A stretch of DNA of 59,278 nucleotides from Opitutales bacterium (GCA_007133065.1 SLNJ01000094.1:1-59278), one strand, 5' to 3'. Shown: positions 1-8,639, counted from the first letter of the stretch. Translations and numbers: made by a program. Notes: generated from the sequence alone by a model not told the origin.

Positions 1-91
1 AATATACTCGCTGCCAGGGTCTTGACGTCAGCGATCTTCCTGCCCGGCACGGCTTCATCGCCCGTTGATCGGCGAATTTGACATTGTCGAC
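1..91 (-). other. window edge, possible start of a truncated gene
   Basis: This short stretch lies downstream of lepB. Read on the minus strand it stays open in one frame from a GTG at about position 50 to the window edge, giving roughly 16 codons (VPGRKIADVKTLAASI). That could be the N-terminus of the next gene in the lep operon, but no ribosome binding site is clear and the fragment is too short to assign. A second frame with an ATG near 58 is also open. Confidence 0.25.
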
Positions 92-1390
92 CTACTTTGC
101 CGGACCCCAGCGGGAGCTGAATGGGTAATAGATCAGAACGGCTCGTCCGATGACCTCCCGTTCTGGGACGAATCCCCAATGTCGGCTGTCTGAACTCTCG
201 GGTGAATTGTCGCCGAGGGCGAAGTATTGCGCCGCCGGCACGGTCACGATCCTGCCGTCAGCGAGGCGTTCCCACGGAACGTAACCCGGATAGCGCCCTT
301 TCCGGCGGGAGTTGTAATCAAAAACCGCCGATCCGGTGATCGGCTCACCGTTTCTATGAAGGACGGGTTCCTCGATATGGAGCTGATCACCGGGCTTGCC
401 AACGAGTCGTTTGATATAGTATTTGCTCTCCGGGATGGCTTCAATCCCTTCGGTTCTGAATACGATTGGCTGCCCTATTTCCGGTCTTCGGAAATGGTAG
501 CTGAAGCGGTCGACGAATAGTGCGTCGCCGGTGAGGATTTCGAACGAGAGCATCGTTTCGCCCCGGTCGAACCGCACGCCCGGGCGATAGACGTAACCGA
601 GTCCCTGGACGAACTGGATCTGTTCGCGCGACGGATCGCCGAAATGCTCTCGGAGGAGTTTGTCGAAGGTGAAGTCGAACGGCAACTGGACCGACACCGG
701 TCGATTCCCGACATACAGGGTGTACTCGGCCTTGGTTGCGGGAATCACGAACCATTTGCGACCGCGCACAGGGGATCCTCGAACGGGAACTCCCCGTCCC
801 CAGCTTTGAACCGATCGCTCCTCCCGGTCTTCAAAAATCGGGATGAGCAATTCGCCGGGGCCGGGAGCGGTGATTGTCACGGTCTGGGATCCGAGCGACG
901 CGAACCGGAGTGCCCTCATCGCGGCGCCCGGGGCGACATCGGGCTCCTCGTGAATCTCGTAGGTCAACCCATGGTAAGTGGGGTACATGGAGTTGGTCGG
1001 GATCTTGAACGGCTGCAGAAAAAAGGTGCGGATCCCAATTGCCAGTATCGCGGCGACCAGGAGCATCTCCGTATTCTCGGTCCAGAAATTCCGGGGATAG
1101 AATCGTCCACCGCAACGTCGCAGGATCCGTTCCAGGCGTTCGATGGCCTCTTGCAGCGCGTGCGGTGCCGGGTGGTCTTTTTCGAAAATCAGCTCGCGTA
1201 CCAGCTGTATGCCTCGATCCAGCTCGGCGGATTGCTCGGAACTCAGGACGTCGCGCCGGTAGTGCCGAACCTTCTCTCCGAGCTGCACCCAATCGCGGGC
1301 GCGCTTCAGTTCCCGTCTTTGAGGATCGCGTCGGAACGGCGAGAACATCCCCTTCAGCAGTTTCCGGAAATCGGTGGGATTCACACTCAT
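92..1390 (-). CDS. lepB: signal peptidase I with large insertion
   Basis: Membrane serine protease (family S26) that removes signal peptides from exported preproteins on the periplasmic face. The 432-residue protein has a charged N-terminal region of about 105 residues, one clear membrane segment (about 107-124), the catalytic Ser134 in the motif PTNSMYPT and the general base Lys327 in YYIKRLVGKPGD. The C-terminal box GDNSPESSDSRHWG is intact. Ser and Lys are 193 residues apart, against about 55 in Escherichia coli LepB, so about 140 extra residues separate the two catalytic boxes. The gene follows lepA by 25 nt, the classic lepA-lepB order. The ATG start is preceded by no strong Shine-Dalgarno sequence, which fits translation downstream of lepA. 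Confidence 0.93.
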   Translation of the reverse strand: MSVNPTDFRKLLKGMFSPFRRDPQRRELKRARDWVQLGEKVRHYRRDVLSSEQSAELDRGIQLVRELIFEKDHPAPHALQEAIERLERILRRCGGRFYPRNFWTENTEMLLVAAILAIGIRTFFLQPFKIPTNSMYPTYHGLTYEIHEEPDVAPGAAMRALRFASLGSQTVTITAPGPGELLIPIFEDREERSVQSWGRGVPVRGSPVRGRKWFVIPATKAEYTLYVGNRPVSVQLPFDFTFDKLLREHFGDPSREQIQFVQGLGYVYRPGVRFDRGETMLSFEILTGDALFVDRFSYHFRRPEIGQPIVFRTEGIEAIPESKYYIKRLVGKPGDQLHIEEPVLHRNGEPITGSAVFDYNSRRKGRYPGYVPWERLADGRIVTVPAAQYFALGDNSPESSDSRHWGFVPEREVIGRAVLIYYPFSSRWGPAK

Positions 1391-1415
1391 AGGATGTCGC
1401 CGGCAGGCATCACGC

Positions 1416-3221
1416 TCAGTTGCCGGTTTTGAGGATGTTGACGAATGCGTCCTGCGGAATCGATACCTTCCCGAACTGCTTCATCCGCTTCTTCCCCTCC
1501 TTCTGTTTTTCGAGGAGCTTGCGTTTGCGTGTAATGTCGCCACCATAGCACTTTGCCGTGACGTCCTTTCGAAAGGATCCGACGGTCTCCCGCGCCACGA
1601 CCTTGCCTCCCACAGCGGCCTGAATCGCGATTCTGAACATCTGTCGTGGCAGAATCTCCCGGAGCTTCTCGCACAGCGCCCTGCCCCGGTACTCCGCCTT
1701 GTTCCGGTGGACGATTGACGAGAACGCATCAATCATCTCGCCGTTGACGAGGATGTCCAATTTGATCAGGTCGGATGTTTCATAGCCGGCCAATTCGTAG
1801 TCCATCGAACCATACCCTCGGGTGATGCTCTTGAGGCGATCAGCGAAATCGACAAGGATTTCGTTCAGAGGGAGCTTGCAGTGAAGGATGATTCGGCTTT
1901 CATCGAGTGTCTCAGTATGGTCGCAATGCCCGCGTTTTTCAGAGATCAGGCTGAGCATATCGCCGACATTGTCGGTCGGCACATGCAGGGTTGCCCGGAT
2001 TACCGGTTCGGCGGTCGACTCAATCTCCGTGGGCTCGGGCATTTGCACCGGGTTGTCCACTTCAATTTCTCTTCCGTCGTTGAGGCGAACCTTGTATACA
2101 ACACTTGGGTACGTGGAAATGATGTCGAGATCGTACTCGCGCCGGATTCGTTCGGTCACGATCTCCATGTGAAGCAAGCCCAGGAATCCGCATCGAAATC
2201 CGAAGCCCAGCGCGGCCGAGGTTTCGTTCTGATACAGAAAAGCCGAGTCGTTCAGGCGCAGTTTCGCCATGCTGTTCTTGAGCTTCTCGTAGTCCGATGA
2301 GTCGATCGGATATATACCCGCAAAGACCATCGGGCGCACCTCTTGGTATCCAGGCAGCATTTCCGAGGCGGGATCCGCCCACGATGTGATGGTATCGCCG
2401 ATCTTGATTTCGGCAAGATCCTTGATCCCGGTAACCAGGTAACCTACAGACCCGCTTTTTAGCTCGGAGGCGGTTTTCATCGCCGGGGAGAATAGCCCGA
2501 CCTCCTTCACCTCGGTCCGGACGCGATCACTCATCATCATCACCTCGGATCCGCGCTTGAGCGATCCTGAAAAGACGCGCACAAAGCAGATCACACCTTT
2601 GTAGCTGTCGTAAATGCAATCAAATATCAGGACGCGCATGCCGGGGTAATCGGCCCAACGCGGACCGGGTATGCGCTCAAGGATTGCATTCAGGATCTCG
2701 GGAACACCGATCCCGTTTTTGGCGCTGGCGTGCACCGCCTCTTCGCGCGGGATCGCGAGGATTTCCTCGAGTTGGCGTTCGACCAGTTCGACGTTGGCGT
2801 TCGGCAGGTCGATCTTGTTGATCACGGGGATGACCGTCAGTTTCTGAGCGATTGCCAGATGGGCGTTTGCCACTGTTTGTGCTTCGATCCCCTGAGCCGC
2901 GTCAACGAGCAACAGGGCGCCTTCGCACGCGGCAAGGCTTCGTGAAACCTCGTAGGCAAAGTCGACGTGTCCGGGCGTGTCGATGAGGTTGAGCGTATAC
3001 GTTTCCCCGTCGGGCGCGCGGTAGATGAGCGTCACCGGATGGCTCTTGATCGTGATGCCCCGCTCGCGTTCGAGATCCATGGAATCGAGCAACTGTTCCT
3101 TCATGTTCCGTCGATCGATCGTCTCGGTCGACTCCAGCAACCGATCCGACAGCGTGGTCTTCCCATGGTCTATGTGGGCAATAATGCAGAAATTGCGGGT
3201 TTTGGTGGGTATTTCAACCAT
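1416..3221 (-). CDS. lepA: elongation factor 4 (LepA), ribosome-associated GTPase
   Basis: Translational GTPase of the EF-G/LepA family that acts on the ribosome. The start at 3221 gives MVEIPTKTRNF, followed at once by the G1 motif AHIDHGKTTL; then DTPGHVDF (G3) and NKIDLP (G4). The C-terminal domain ends near KRMKQFGKVSIPQDAF, the LepA hallmark. Length is 601 residues, normal for the family. The frame stays open further upstream, but that part overlaps fabD and is arginine-rich noise. A GAGG lies about 12 nt before the ATG and overlaps the fabD stop region (14 nt gap), so the two are probably translated in sequence. Confidence 0.97.
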   Translation of the reverse strand: MVEIPTKTRNFCIIAHIDHGKTTLSDRLLESTETIDRRNMKEQLLDSMDLERERGITIKSHPVTLIYRAPDGETYTLNLIDTPGHVDFAYEVSRSLAACEGALLLVDAAQGIEAQTVANAHLAIAQKLTVIPVINKIDLPNANVELVERQLEEILAIPREEAVHASAKNGIGVPEILNAILERIPGPRWADYPGMRVLIFDCIYDSYKGVICFVRVFSGSLKRGSEVMMMSDRVRTEVKEVGLFSPAMKTASELKSGSVGYLVTGIKDLAEIKIGDTITSWADPASEMLPGYQEVRPMVFAGIYPIDSSDYEKLKNSMAKLRLNDSAFLYQNETSAALGFGFRCGFLGLLHMEIVTERIRREYDLDIISTYPSVVYKVRLNDGREIEVDNPVQMPEPTEIESTAEPVIRATLHVPTDNVGDMLSLISEKRGHCDHTETLDESRIILHCKLPLNEILVDFADRLKSITRGYGSMDYELAGYETSDLIKLDILVNGEMIDAFSSIVHRNKAEYRGRALCEKLREILPRQMFRIAIQAAVGGKVVARETVGSFRKDVTAKCYGGDITRKRKLLEKQKEGKKRMKQFGKVSIPQDAFVNILKTGN

Positions 3222-3235
3222 ACGGAGGTCGTTCC

Positions 3236-4159
3236 TCAATTGTCGGTGCCGCTCTCGGGCAGATCCCCGGGGTCGGCGACGGAACGCACCTCCCAGGTAC
3301 GGTCGATCCGTTTGGCGAGACCGGCGAGCACGCCGCCGGGGCCGCACTCGTAGAAAGCGTTGATCCCGAGCTCGGAGGCTCGGCGCATGCAATCCTCCCA
3401 GCGCACCGGTGACACGACCTGCCGAGTCAACGCATCACGGATCTCATCGGGCGTCCGAACACGATCTGCGTGGGTGTTACTGAACACGGGGATGGTGGGT
3501 TCGCGAATCTCCACCCCGGAGAGAAACGCCCCAAAGCGATCGCGCGCCGGTTCCATGAGGCGACTGTGGTAGGCCCCGGCGACATTCAGGAGCACCACAC
3601 GCTTGTAGGCGCCGCTCGCCCGGGCTGCTTCGACGGCGCGCTCCACCTGCGTGCGCTCGCCGGAGATCACCGTCTGGCCAGGACAATTCAGGTTGGCGAC
3701 GTCGATGTCGTGGGCGGCGCAGAGTTCTGCGACCTCCTCGGGCAAGCCGCCAATCAGGCTCGCCATGGCTCCGTCCGTCTGTTCGCACGCCTCCTGCATC
3801 AGACGGCCTCGTTCCGCAACGATTCGGAGCCCGGTCTCGAAATCGAACGCCTCGGCGGCCGCCAGCGCCGTGAGTTCCCCCAGACTGAGCCCAAGCGCCG
3901 TCCCGAAATCGGCATCCGGCATCCTGTCCCGCAGCAGCGTATATGCAGCAAACCCGACGACATAGAGCGCCGGCTGGCAGACCTGTGTCTGCGTCAGCTG
4001 CGCATCGGGGCCATTGAACGAGAGCGCGCTCACCTCCCATCCGAGGATGGCGTCAGCCCGGTCGTAAAGGGCTCGCGCAAGGGGCGCGTTTTCATAGAAA
4101 CCGCGCCCCATCCCGACGCGCTGGGCGCCCTGGCCTGAGAATAAGAGTCCTGTCGGCAT
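3236..4159 (-). CDS. fabD: malonyl-CoA:ACP transacylase
   Basis: Transfers malonyl from CoA to acyl carrier protein, feeding fatty-acid elongation in the cytoplasm. The 307-residue protein starts MPTGLLFSGQGAQ, the usual FabD N-terminus. The nucleophile Ser92 lies in GLSLGE; most FabD proteins have GHSLGE, so the His next to the nucleophile is Leu here. The second catalytic residue is the His of GAYHSRLM. The C-terminal FYECGPGGVLAGLAKRI matches the family. It sits 52 nt after menB and 14 nt before lepA in the same minus-strand run. No other fab gene is in the window. Confidence 0.95.
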   Translation of the reverse strand: MPTGLLFSGQGAQRVGMGRGFYENAPLARALYDRADAILGWEVSALSFNGPDAQLTQTQVCQPALYVVGFAAYTLLRDRMPDADFGTALGLSLGELTALAAAEAFDFETGLRIVAERGRLMQEACEQTDGAMASLIGGLPEEVAELCAAHDIDVANLNCPGQTVISGERTQVERAVEAARASGAYKRVVLLNVAGAYHSRLMEPARDRFGAFLSGVEIREPTIPVFSNTHADRVRTPDEIRDALTRQVVSPVRWEDCMRRASELGINAFYECGPGGVLAGLAKRIDRTWEVRSVADPGDLPESGTDN

Positions 4160-4211
4160 AAGAAACCGGCGAGTAAAAACGCCCGCCCGCCAAAGCGCAA
4201 GGGAAATGGGT

Positions 4212-5045
4212 CTACGGCAGCCAGGGGAATTTCCGGAACTCCGGCGGCCGCTTCTCGAGCCAGGCCCGGTGTCCCTCTTCTCCCTCCTCCGTGAGATAGT
4301 ACATCAGCGTCGCATTCCCCGCGAGTTCCTGCAGCCCGGCCTGTCCGTCCATGTCGGCGTTGAAGGCACTCTTGAGACAGCGGATGGCTAAGGGGCTTTT
4401 CGCGAGGATCTCACGAGCCCAGGCCTCGCCCTCCTCCTCCAATCGATCGATCGGCACGACGGCGTTGACGAGTCCCATTTCCAGGGCCTCGGAAGCGTTG
4501 TATTGCCGACAGAGGTACCAGATCTCGCGCGCCTTCTTTTGTCCCACGATTCGCGCGAGCGTAGCCGCCCCGAACCCCCCGTCAAAACTGCCGACGCGGG
4601 GACCCGTCTGACCGAAGATCGCATTATCCGCAGCAATGGTCAAATCGCAGACGACGTGGAGCACATGTCCGCCCCCGATCGCGTATCCGGCGACGAGTGC
4701 GATCACCACCTTGGGCATGGATCGAATCAGCCGTTGGAGATCGAGCACGTTGAGGCGCGGCATCCCCCGCTCGTCCAGGTAGCCGCCCTTCTGTTCGCCG
4801 CGAACGGATTGATCCCCGCCCGAGCAGAAAGCGTATTTGCCGTCGCTGTGGGGGCCCGCGCCGGTGAGCAGAACGACACCGACCGCAGGATCCTCCCGTG
4901 CGTCGCAGAACGCCCGAATCATCTCTTCAACGGTCCGTGGTGTGAATGCGTTCCGCTTGTGCGGGCGATTGATGGTCACCTTGGCGATGCCGTCGGACTT
5001 CTCGTAGAGGATATCCTCGAATACCATGCTTGCTTTACTGTTCAT
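4212..5045 (-). CDS. menB: 1,4-dihydroxy-2-naphthoyl-CoA synthase
   Basis: Crotonase-fold enzyme that cyclises o-succinylbenzoyl-CoA to 1,4-dihydroxy-2-naphthoyl-CoA in menaquinone synthesis. From the start [12 protein letters not shown] the protein has 277 residues. Diagnostic MenB features are [10 protein letters not shown], the oxyanion-hole region [10 protein letters not shown], and [14 protein letters not shown] with the MenB-specific aspartate; ordinary enoyl-CoA hydratases lack the last. The ending [11 protein letters not shown] is also MenB-like. Its ATG overlaps the menD stop as ATGA, which fixes the start and implies translational coupling. Confidence 0.96.
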   Translation of the reverse strand: MNSKASMVFEDILYEKSDGIAKVTINRPHKRNAFTPRTVEEMIRAFCDAREDPAVGVVLLTGAGPHSDGKYAFCSGGDQSVRGEQKGGYLDERGMPRLNVLDLQRLIRSMPKVVIALVAGYAIGGGHVLHVVCDLTIAADNAIFGQTGPRVGSFDGGFGAATLARIVGQKKAREIWYLCRQYNASEALEMGLVNAVVPIDRLEEEGEAWAREILAKSPLAIRCLKSAFNADMDGQAGLQELAGNATLMYYLTEEGEEGHRAWLEKRPPEFRKFPWLP

Positions 5046-6778
5046 GTTTGGTCGGTCAGTGATTCTGCGATCTCGTGAAAAAGCTTTCTTCGAAACGCGG
5101 CGTCGCGTTTGCGGTCGCAACACCACTCCAGAATGCGAACGCCTGCCTCGTGCGGGGTCTCCAGCGCGTTCCGAAGCGCGGTCGCATCGACCACGGGTTG
5201 GTGGGTGACCCCGTAAGCCTCGGCCAGGCGTGCAAAATCAACCGTTTGCGGTGTCGCGAAAAATCGTTCGAACGGTCCGCCGAGCTCGGCCACCGGAAGG
5301 TGCTCGAAGATTCCCCCGCCCCGGTTGTTGACCAGGACAACCGTGAGCGCTGCCCGCAATTCGGGCGTAATGAGAAACGCATTGGTATCGTGGAGCAATG
5401 CGAGATCGCCGCAGAGAAGGAATGCGCTCCCATACCCGTGCGCCAGACCCATCGCGGTGCCGAGCGTGCCGTCGATCCCGTTGGCCCCCCTGTTGCAGAA
5501 TGGACGAAGCTTGCGATCGGACGCCTCGCAAAAGTACTCCGCGTCGCGCACCGGCATGCTGCCGGCTAAGAAAATCGGCGATCCTCGTGGCAGACGGCGC
5601 ACGAGTTCCCGCACCACGCATCCTTCAAAAGGGAAACCGGGATCGGCAAGATTCGCTTCCAGAGCGCTTCCCGCCTCCCGGTCGGCCGCGGCCCATCGCC
5701 GTGCGTAGTCGGGATTTACCGATCTCCGCGGGGTGCGAATGCGTGCGGGTAGATCCTCCGCGAACACGGGCCAGATCCGCGCGCGGGCGTGGGCCGGATC
5801 CAGGTTGTCGCCATGACCGGAGACGACGATCGTGGGCGCGTCGGTTGCCTCGAGCCACCCGCGCAGAATCTTGCTTGTTGGCAGAGGGCCGATCTGCAGG
5901 ATCTGTTTCGCTTTAAGCCCGGCCGCCAGGCGCGAGTTGCGCAGGATGAGATCGTAGTGCGCAACGATGGTCCCCGGGCCCTCGGCCCGGAATCGCAACG
6001 GGTTCAAGGCATCGGCCAGGACCGGCCATCCCAGGGCGGACGAGACGGCGTGAATTGCGTCTGCCCAGGCCGCCGGATCAGCCGGTTGGGCAGCCCCGGC
6101 AACGATCAGCCCTTCGTCGGGAAACGGAATATCCTCAACCTCCGGCAAGGTTATGCGCACTTGGGCGGGTGGAGCAATTCCCGCGCAGAGCGAGTCCACA
6201 GTCCCGGCGATGGATCCGTCGGAATCATCCGGGGTCAGCGGTTCGCGGAACGGAAAATTCAGGTGCACGGGACCCCCGGGCGGCCCCGCCGCCCTGCCCC
6301 AGGCATGGACGAGCGATTGCCGGAGGTGCCGGAGGGACCGGGAATCACTGCCGGGCAGTGCGAGCTCCTGATGAAACACCGGATACCGTCCAAACAGCCC
6401 AACCTGGTCGATGGTCTGTCCGCTCTGGCAGTATCGGAGTTCCGGCGGACGGTCCGCTGTCACCAACATGAGCGGGATTCGGCTCTCACGAGCCTCGATG
6501 ACAGCGGGAAACAGATTTGCGCCCGCCGTTCCCGAAGTGCAGATTACGAGCGCGGGCCGCTGTGCGCGGGCCAACCCCAAAGCGAAAAACCCGGCGCTTC
6601 GCTCGTCGAGGATCGGGATGCAATCGATTGCCTCGTGCTGCGCCAGTGCCCATGCCAAGGGCGTCGAGCGGCTGCCGGGCGCGATCACAGCGGAACGCAC
6701 GCCGAGACGGTATACAGTCTCGGCGAAAAGTGAGCCCCACATTGTGTTGCTGTTTCGAACAGATTGATCTTCCGGCAT
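5042..6778 (-). CDS. menD: SEPHCHC synthase (MenD), ThDP enzyme
   Basis: Thiamine-diphosphate enzyme that joins isochorismate and 2-oxoglutarate in the first committed step of menaquinone synthesis. The start [11 protein letters not shown] at 6778 gives 578 residues and has an AGGGGG ribosome binding site. Visible motifs are the N-terminal [28 protein letters not shown], the hallmark [11 protein letters not shown], and the cofactor-binding [13 protein letters not shown]. It is followed by menB with a 4-nt overlap. It is divergent from the CDGSH gene with about 78 nt between starts, so a shared promoter region is likely. menF, menC, menE and menA are not in the window. Confidence 0.96.
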   Translation of the reverse strand: MPEDQSVRNSNTMWGSLFAETVYRLGVRSAVIAPGSRSTPLAWALAQHEAIDCIPILDERSAGFFALGLARAQRPALVICTSGTAGANLFPAVIEARESRIPLMLVTADRPPELRYCQSGQTIDQVGLFGRYPVFHQELALPGSDSRSLRHLRQSLVHAWGRAAGPPGGPVHLNFPFREPLTPDDSDGSIAGTVDSLCAGIAPPAQVRITLPEVEDIPFPDEGLIVAGAAQPADPAAWADAIHAVSSALGWPVLADALNPLRFRAEGPGTIVAHYDLILRNSRLAAGLKAKQILQIGPLPTSKILRGWLEATDAPTIVVSGHGDNLDPAHARARIWPVFAEDLPARIRTPRRSVNPDYARRWAAADREAGSALEANLADPGFPFEGCVVRELVRRLPRGSPIFLAGSMPVRDAEYFCEASDRKLRPFCNRGANGIDGTLGTAMGLAHGYGSAFLLCGDLALLHDTNAFLITPELRAALTVVLVNNRGGGIFEHLPVAELGGPFERFFATPQTVDFARLAEAYGVTHQPVVDATALRNALETPHEAGVRILEWCCDRKRDAAFRRKLFHEIAESLTDQT

Positions 6779-6856
6779 TTTCAGTTGCCCCCCTGGGAAA
6801 ATTTGCTTTCTCTTGTCGGACTCGTCCAATTCAAAAATCCGGAACCGACACGACTT

Positions 6857-7093
6857 ATGGCTGAACCGAAAATCGCTCAAAGACAACCCTTCGTGATGCA
6901 AGTGGATCCGGGGGTGTATTTCTGGTGCGCCTGCGGGCGCTCGTCAAATCAGCCCTATTGCGACGGATCGCACAAGGGCACCGGATTAGCGCCGCGCAAG
7001 GTGGAGATCGAAGAGGCCCAGACGATTGCCTGGTGCGGGTGCAAACACTCTGGGAACGCCCCATATTGCGACGGCACCCACAAGCAGCTATAG
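6857..7093 (+). CDS. tandem CDGSH iron-sulfur protein
   Basis: Small 78-residue protein with two CDGSH motifs, each of the form C-x-C-x8-C-x3-H: Cys24, Cys26, Cys35, His39 and Cys60, Cys62, Cys71, His75. Each is expected to bind one redox-active [2Fe-2S] cluster with 3Cys-1His ligation, as in mitoNEET relatives. There is no signal peptide or membrane segment, so it should be cytosolic. The start MAEPKIAQ was chosen because upstream codons overlap menD and look non-coding. Its last 6 nt overlap the convergent RsbW-like gene. The cellular role of bacterial tandem CDGSH proteins is poorly known. Confidence 0.9.
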   Translation: MAEPKIAQRQPFVMQVDPGVYFWCACGRSSNQPYCDGSHKGTGLAPRKVEIEEAQTIAWCGCKHSGNAPYCDGTHKQL

Positions 7094-7531
7094 CAGTCGG
7101 CCCTCTGCCTCTTTTGGCGGCAGTCGCTTGCGGAGTAGCAGGACGTTCTCGTCCCCGGCACGGGTATACTCAAGGTCGTCCATAAAGTGCTTGACGAAGT
7201 GGACGCCGAGCCCGCCCACGGGTCGCGCCTGCAGCGCTGCTTGAACGTCCGGGTTCCGCGTTTCCTGCAAGGGATCAAATGCGACCCCACGGTCTCGAAT
7301 CACAGCTTCGATTTCGTTTCCGGTGCAGGTTAACTGCACGCTGAACCCCGCACGCTGCCCAATAGGAAACGCGTAGAAGATGATATTCGTAGCGACTTCA
7401 TCGAGGCACAACTGCAGGGCATCGCGCACCTCGCAAGCGAGTCCATTCGAGCTACAGAACGCATCGACGGTTCCGCTCAATCGACGCAGCTCACTCAAAT
7501 GGTTTGTGAGCTCGATGTAGTTGGAAGACAT
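7088..7531 (-). CDS. RsbW-like ATP-binding anti-sigma regulator
   Basis: 147-residue protein of the HATPase_c_2 group (RsbW/SpoIIAB-type serine kinases). The ATP-binding boxes are visible: DEVATNIIFYAF (N box), IRDRGVAFDP (G1) and GGLGVHFVKHFMDDLEY (G2). Members phosphorylate an anti-anti-sigma STAS partner or bind a sigma factor or other target in the cytoplasm. No STAS protein, PP2C phosphatase or alternative sigma partner lies next to it, so its target is unknown. It is convergent with the CDGSH gene (6-nt overlap) and its upstream side faces a 199-nt gap before the small ORF at 7731. Confidence 0.88.
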   Translation of the reverse strand: MSSNYIELTNHLSELRRLSGTVDAFCSSNGLACEVRDALQLCLDEVATNIIFYAFPIGQRAGFSVQLTCTGNEIEAVIRDRGVAFDPLQETRNPDVQAALQARPVGGLGVHFVKHFMDDLEYTRAGDENVLLLRKRLPPKEAEGRLL

Positions 7532-7730
7532 TATGGAAGCAACCTGGGTATTCTCCGGAGGGATTTTGAATGGCGCAAGGCTTGAAATTTGCGGTGGTGG
7601 CCATCGATCTCGTCGTTTCTTTGGAACATAATGCCCCTTCTCAGGACGGAATAATTCATGCCTGGGCCAACGCCAGCAGGGGCAGGTATGGCATAGTCAA
7701 AGCTATCTTTTCGATAGTGGGAGGATAGAT

Positions 7731-7814
7731 ATGGTTAGGGTAAGCTTGCTGTTGTTTTGGAGGCAATGGCAGCAACAGCGCCAAGCGGCCCGCTCTCTGT
7801 TTCGCCTACTGTAA
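7731..7814 (+). CDS. candidate 27-residue peptide ORF ending in a terminator
   Basis: Short ORF MVRVSLLLFWRQ... with a very good ribosome binding site (GGGAGGA at 7719-7725, 5 nt before the ATG). The peptide is hydrophobic at its start and then rich in Gln and Arg, so it could form an amphipathic helix. Its TAA (7812-7814) falls at the loop/right-arm junction of a strong intrinsic terminator at 7789-7832, so the transcript would end right after it. It resembles a small stand-alone peptide gene or a leader peptide. No matching regulated gene follows on the plus strand. I recognise no homologue; the case rests only on the RBS and terminator. Confidence 0.45.
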   Translation: MVRVSLLLFWRQWQQQRQAARSLFRLL

Positions 7815-7832
7815 CAGAGAGCGGGTTTTTTT
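7789..7832 (+). terminator. strong intrinsic terminator
   Basis: Perfect 13-bp inverted repeat, CCCGCTCTCTGTT at 7789-7801 and its complement at 7813-7825, with an 11-nt loop, followed by seven T (7826-7832). The T-tract orients it for plus-strand transcription, ending the small ORF at 7731. It lies just beyond the corrected end of mpg (7850), which supports the frameshift reading of that gene. Confidence 0.88.
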
Positions 7833-7849
7833 GCGGCCCGGCTCGGAGG

Positions 7850-8403
7850 TCAACCGGTATTCCAGGATGGGCCACCTCGCCACAGCATCCGGAGCGGGGC
7901 TTCCGCCCATGGCGATCCCGCGTAGTCAACACCAACGCGGGGGTACGGACGACTTCTGCATCGGGAACGGGCCCGCTCGCAAATTCCAGCCAGAGCCCGG
8001 ATTCCGGGGTTGCCGGTTGCCGGTCCAGCGCCCGATCGACTTCCAGCGCCCGCGTCAACCGCCCGGGCCCGCTCACCTCCCCCGCCCCACGGAGCAGGAT
8101 TGCAGCCGGATACTCGGCCCTGCTGGTGACCACGTTCAGCAACCAGTGTACGCCATAGCAAAGATATACGTACCAGAAACCCGGCGGGCCGAACATCACC
8201 GCGTTGCGGGGGGTCGGCCCACGATGGGCGTGCGAGGCGCGATCCTCAAAGCCGTCGTACGCCTCCACCTCTGTCAGGCGCCATCGCATTATCCGATTGC
8301 CTATCCGGCGACATAGAAACTGACCCAGGAGGTCGCGCGCGACTTCCGGGGCCCGTCTCCCGAGGAAGTCCTGATCTATCACCCGCCCGCCGATCTCTGC
8401 CAT
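7850..8403 (-). pseudogene. mpg: 3-methyladenine DNA glycosylase, broken by a 1-nt frameshift
   Basis: Alkylbase DNA glycosylase of the AAG/MPG family (base-excision repair). From ATG 8403 the frame encodes family features: ARDLLGQFLCRR, LTEVEAYDG, DRASHAHRGPTPRNAVMFG, the YVYLCYGVHWLLN core and GAGEVSGPGRLTRAL. Around 7945-7950 the frame goes wrong. The expected C-terminus (TPRVGVDYAG..WAEAPLR) is present in the next frame and ends at TGA 7850. One extra C in the sense-strand run CGTACCCCCGCG would restore one continuous gene of about 185 residues. Uncorrected, the frame runs on through the terminator hairpin to 7735 with unrelated residues. This is either a real inactivating deletion or a homopolymer sequencing/assembly error. 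Confidence 0.85.
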
Positions 8404-8426
8404 TCCCCTTCGACATGTCCGATTCC

Positions 8427-8449
8427 GCCTCCGCGTCAAGCGCGGAGGC
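8427..8449. repeat. hairpin between small ORF and mpg
   Basis: Nine-bp perfect inverted repeat, GCCTCCGCG (8427-8435) and CGCGGAGGC (8441-8449), with a 5-nt loop. It has no T-tract on either side, so it is more likely an mRNA processing or stability element than a terminator. The stop codon of the minus-strand small ORF lies within the loop. Confidence 0.6.
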
Positions 8450-8585
8450 CTTCGTCACACTGGATGAGCGAGGCTGGTGAGACGCTTACGCCGAGGCGCT
8501 GACCGGTCACGGTGATCGAGTAGATGATGGCACTGCTGCCGCCGCGGACCTGGAGGGTGCCATATGCCGGGGCTGAGTACCCCAT
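8436..8585 (-). CDS. candidate 49-residue small protein
   Basis: Small ORF starting MGYSAPAYGTLQVRGG, 54 nt after smc and 32 nt before mpg on the same strand. Third codon positions are strongly G/C, as in the neighbouring genes, and the peptide has an alternating beta-like stretch (IIYSITVTGQRLGVSV). A weak AGGGTGA precedes the ATG. The stop lies in the loop of a 9-bp hairpin. No function can be given; it may instead be the remnant of a longer gene. Confidence 0.4.
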   Translation of the reverse strand: MGYSAPAYGTLQVRGGSSAIIYSITVTGQRLGVSVSPASLIQCDEGLRA

Positions 8586-8639
8586 TCACCCTGATTGGAG
8601 GCTCTCCGCCGGGCGGCATCGGGATGCGGTTTTATATTT

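Noticed and set aside
3222..3392. N-terminal extension of lepA by 57 codons
   Set aside because: It overlaps fabD and is arginine-rich; the normal LepA start is at 3221 with a GAGG upstream.
7735..7849. C-terminal extension of the uncorrected mpg frame
   Set aside because: It reads through a perfect terminator and has no family similarity; the correct C-terminus is in the other frame.
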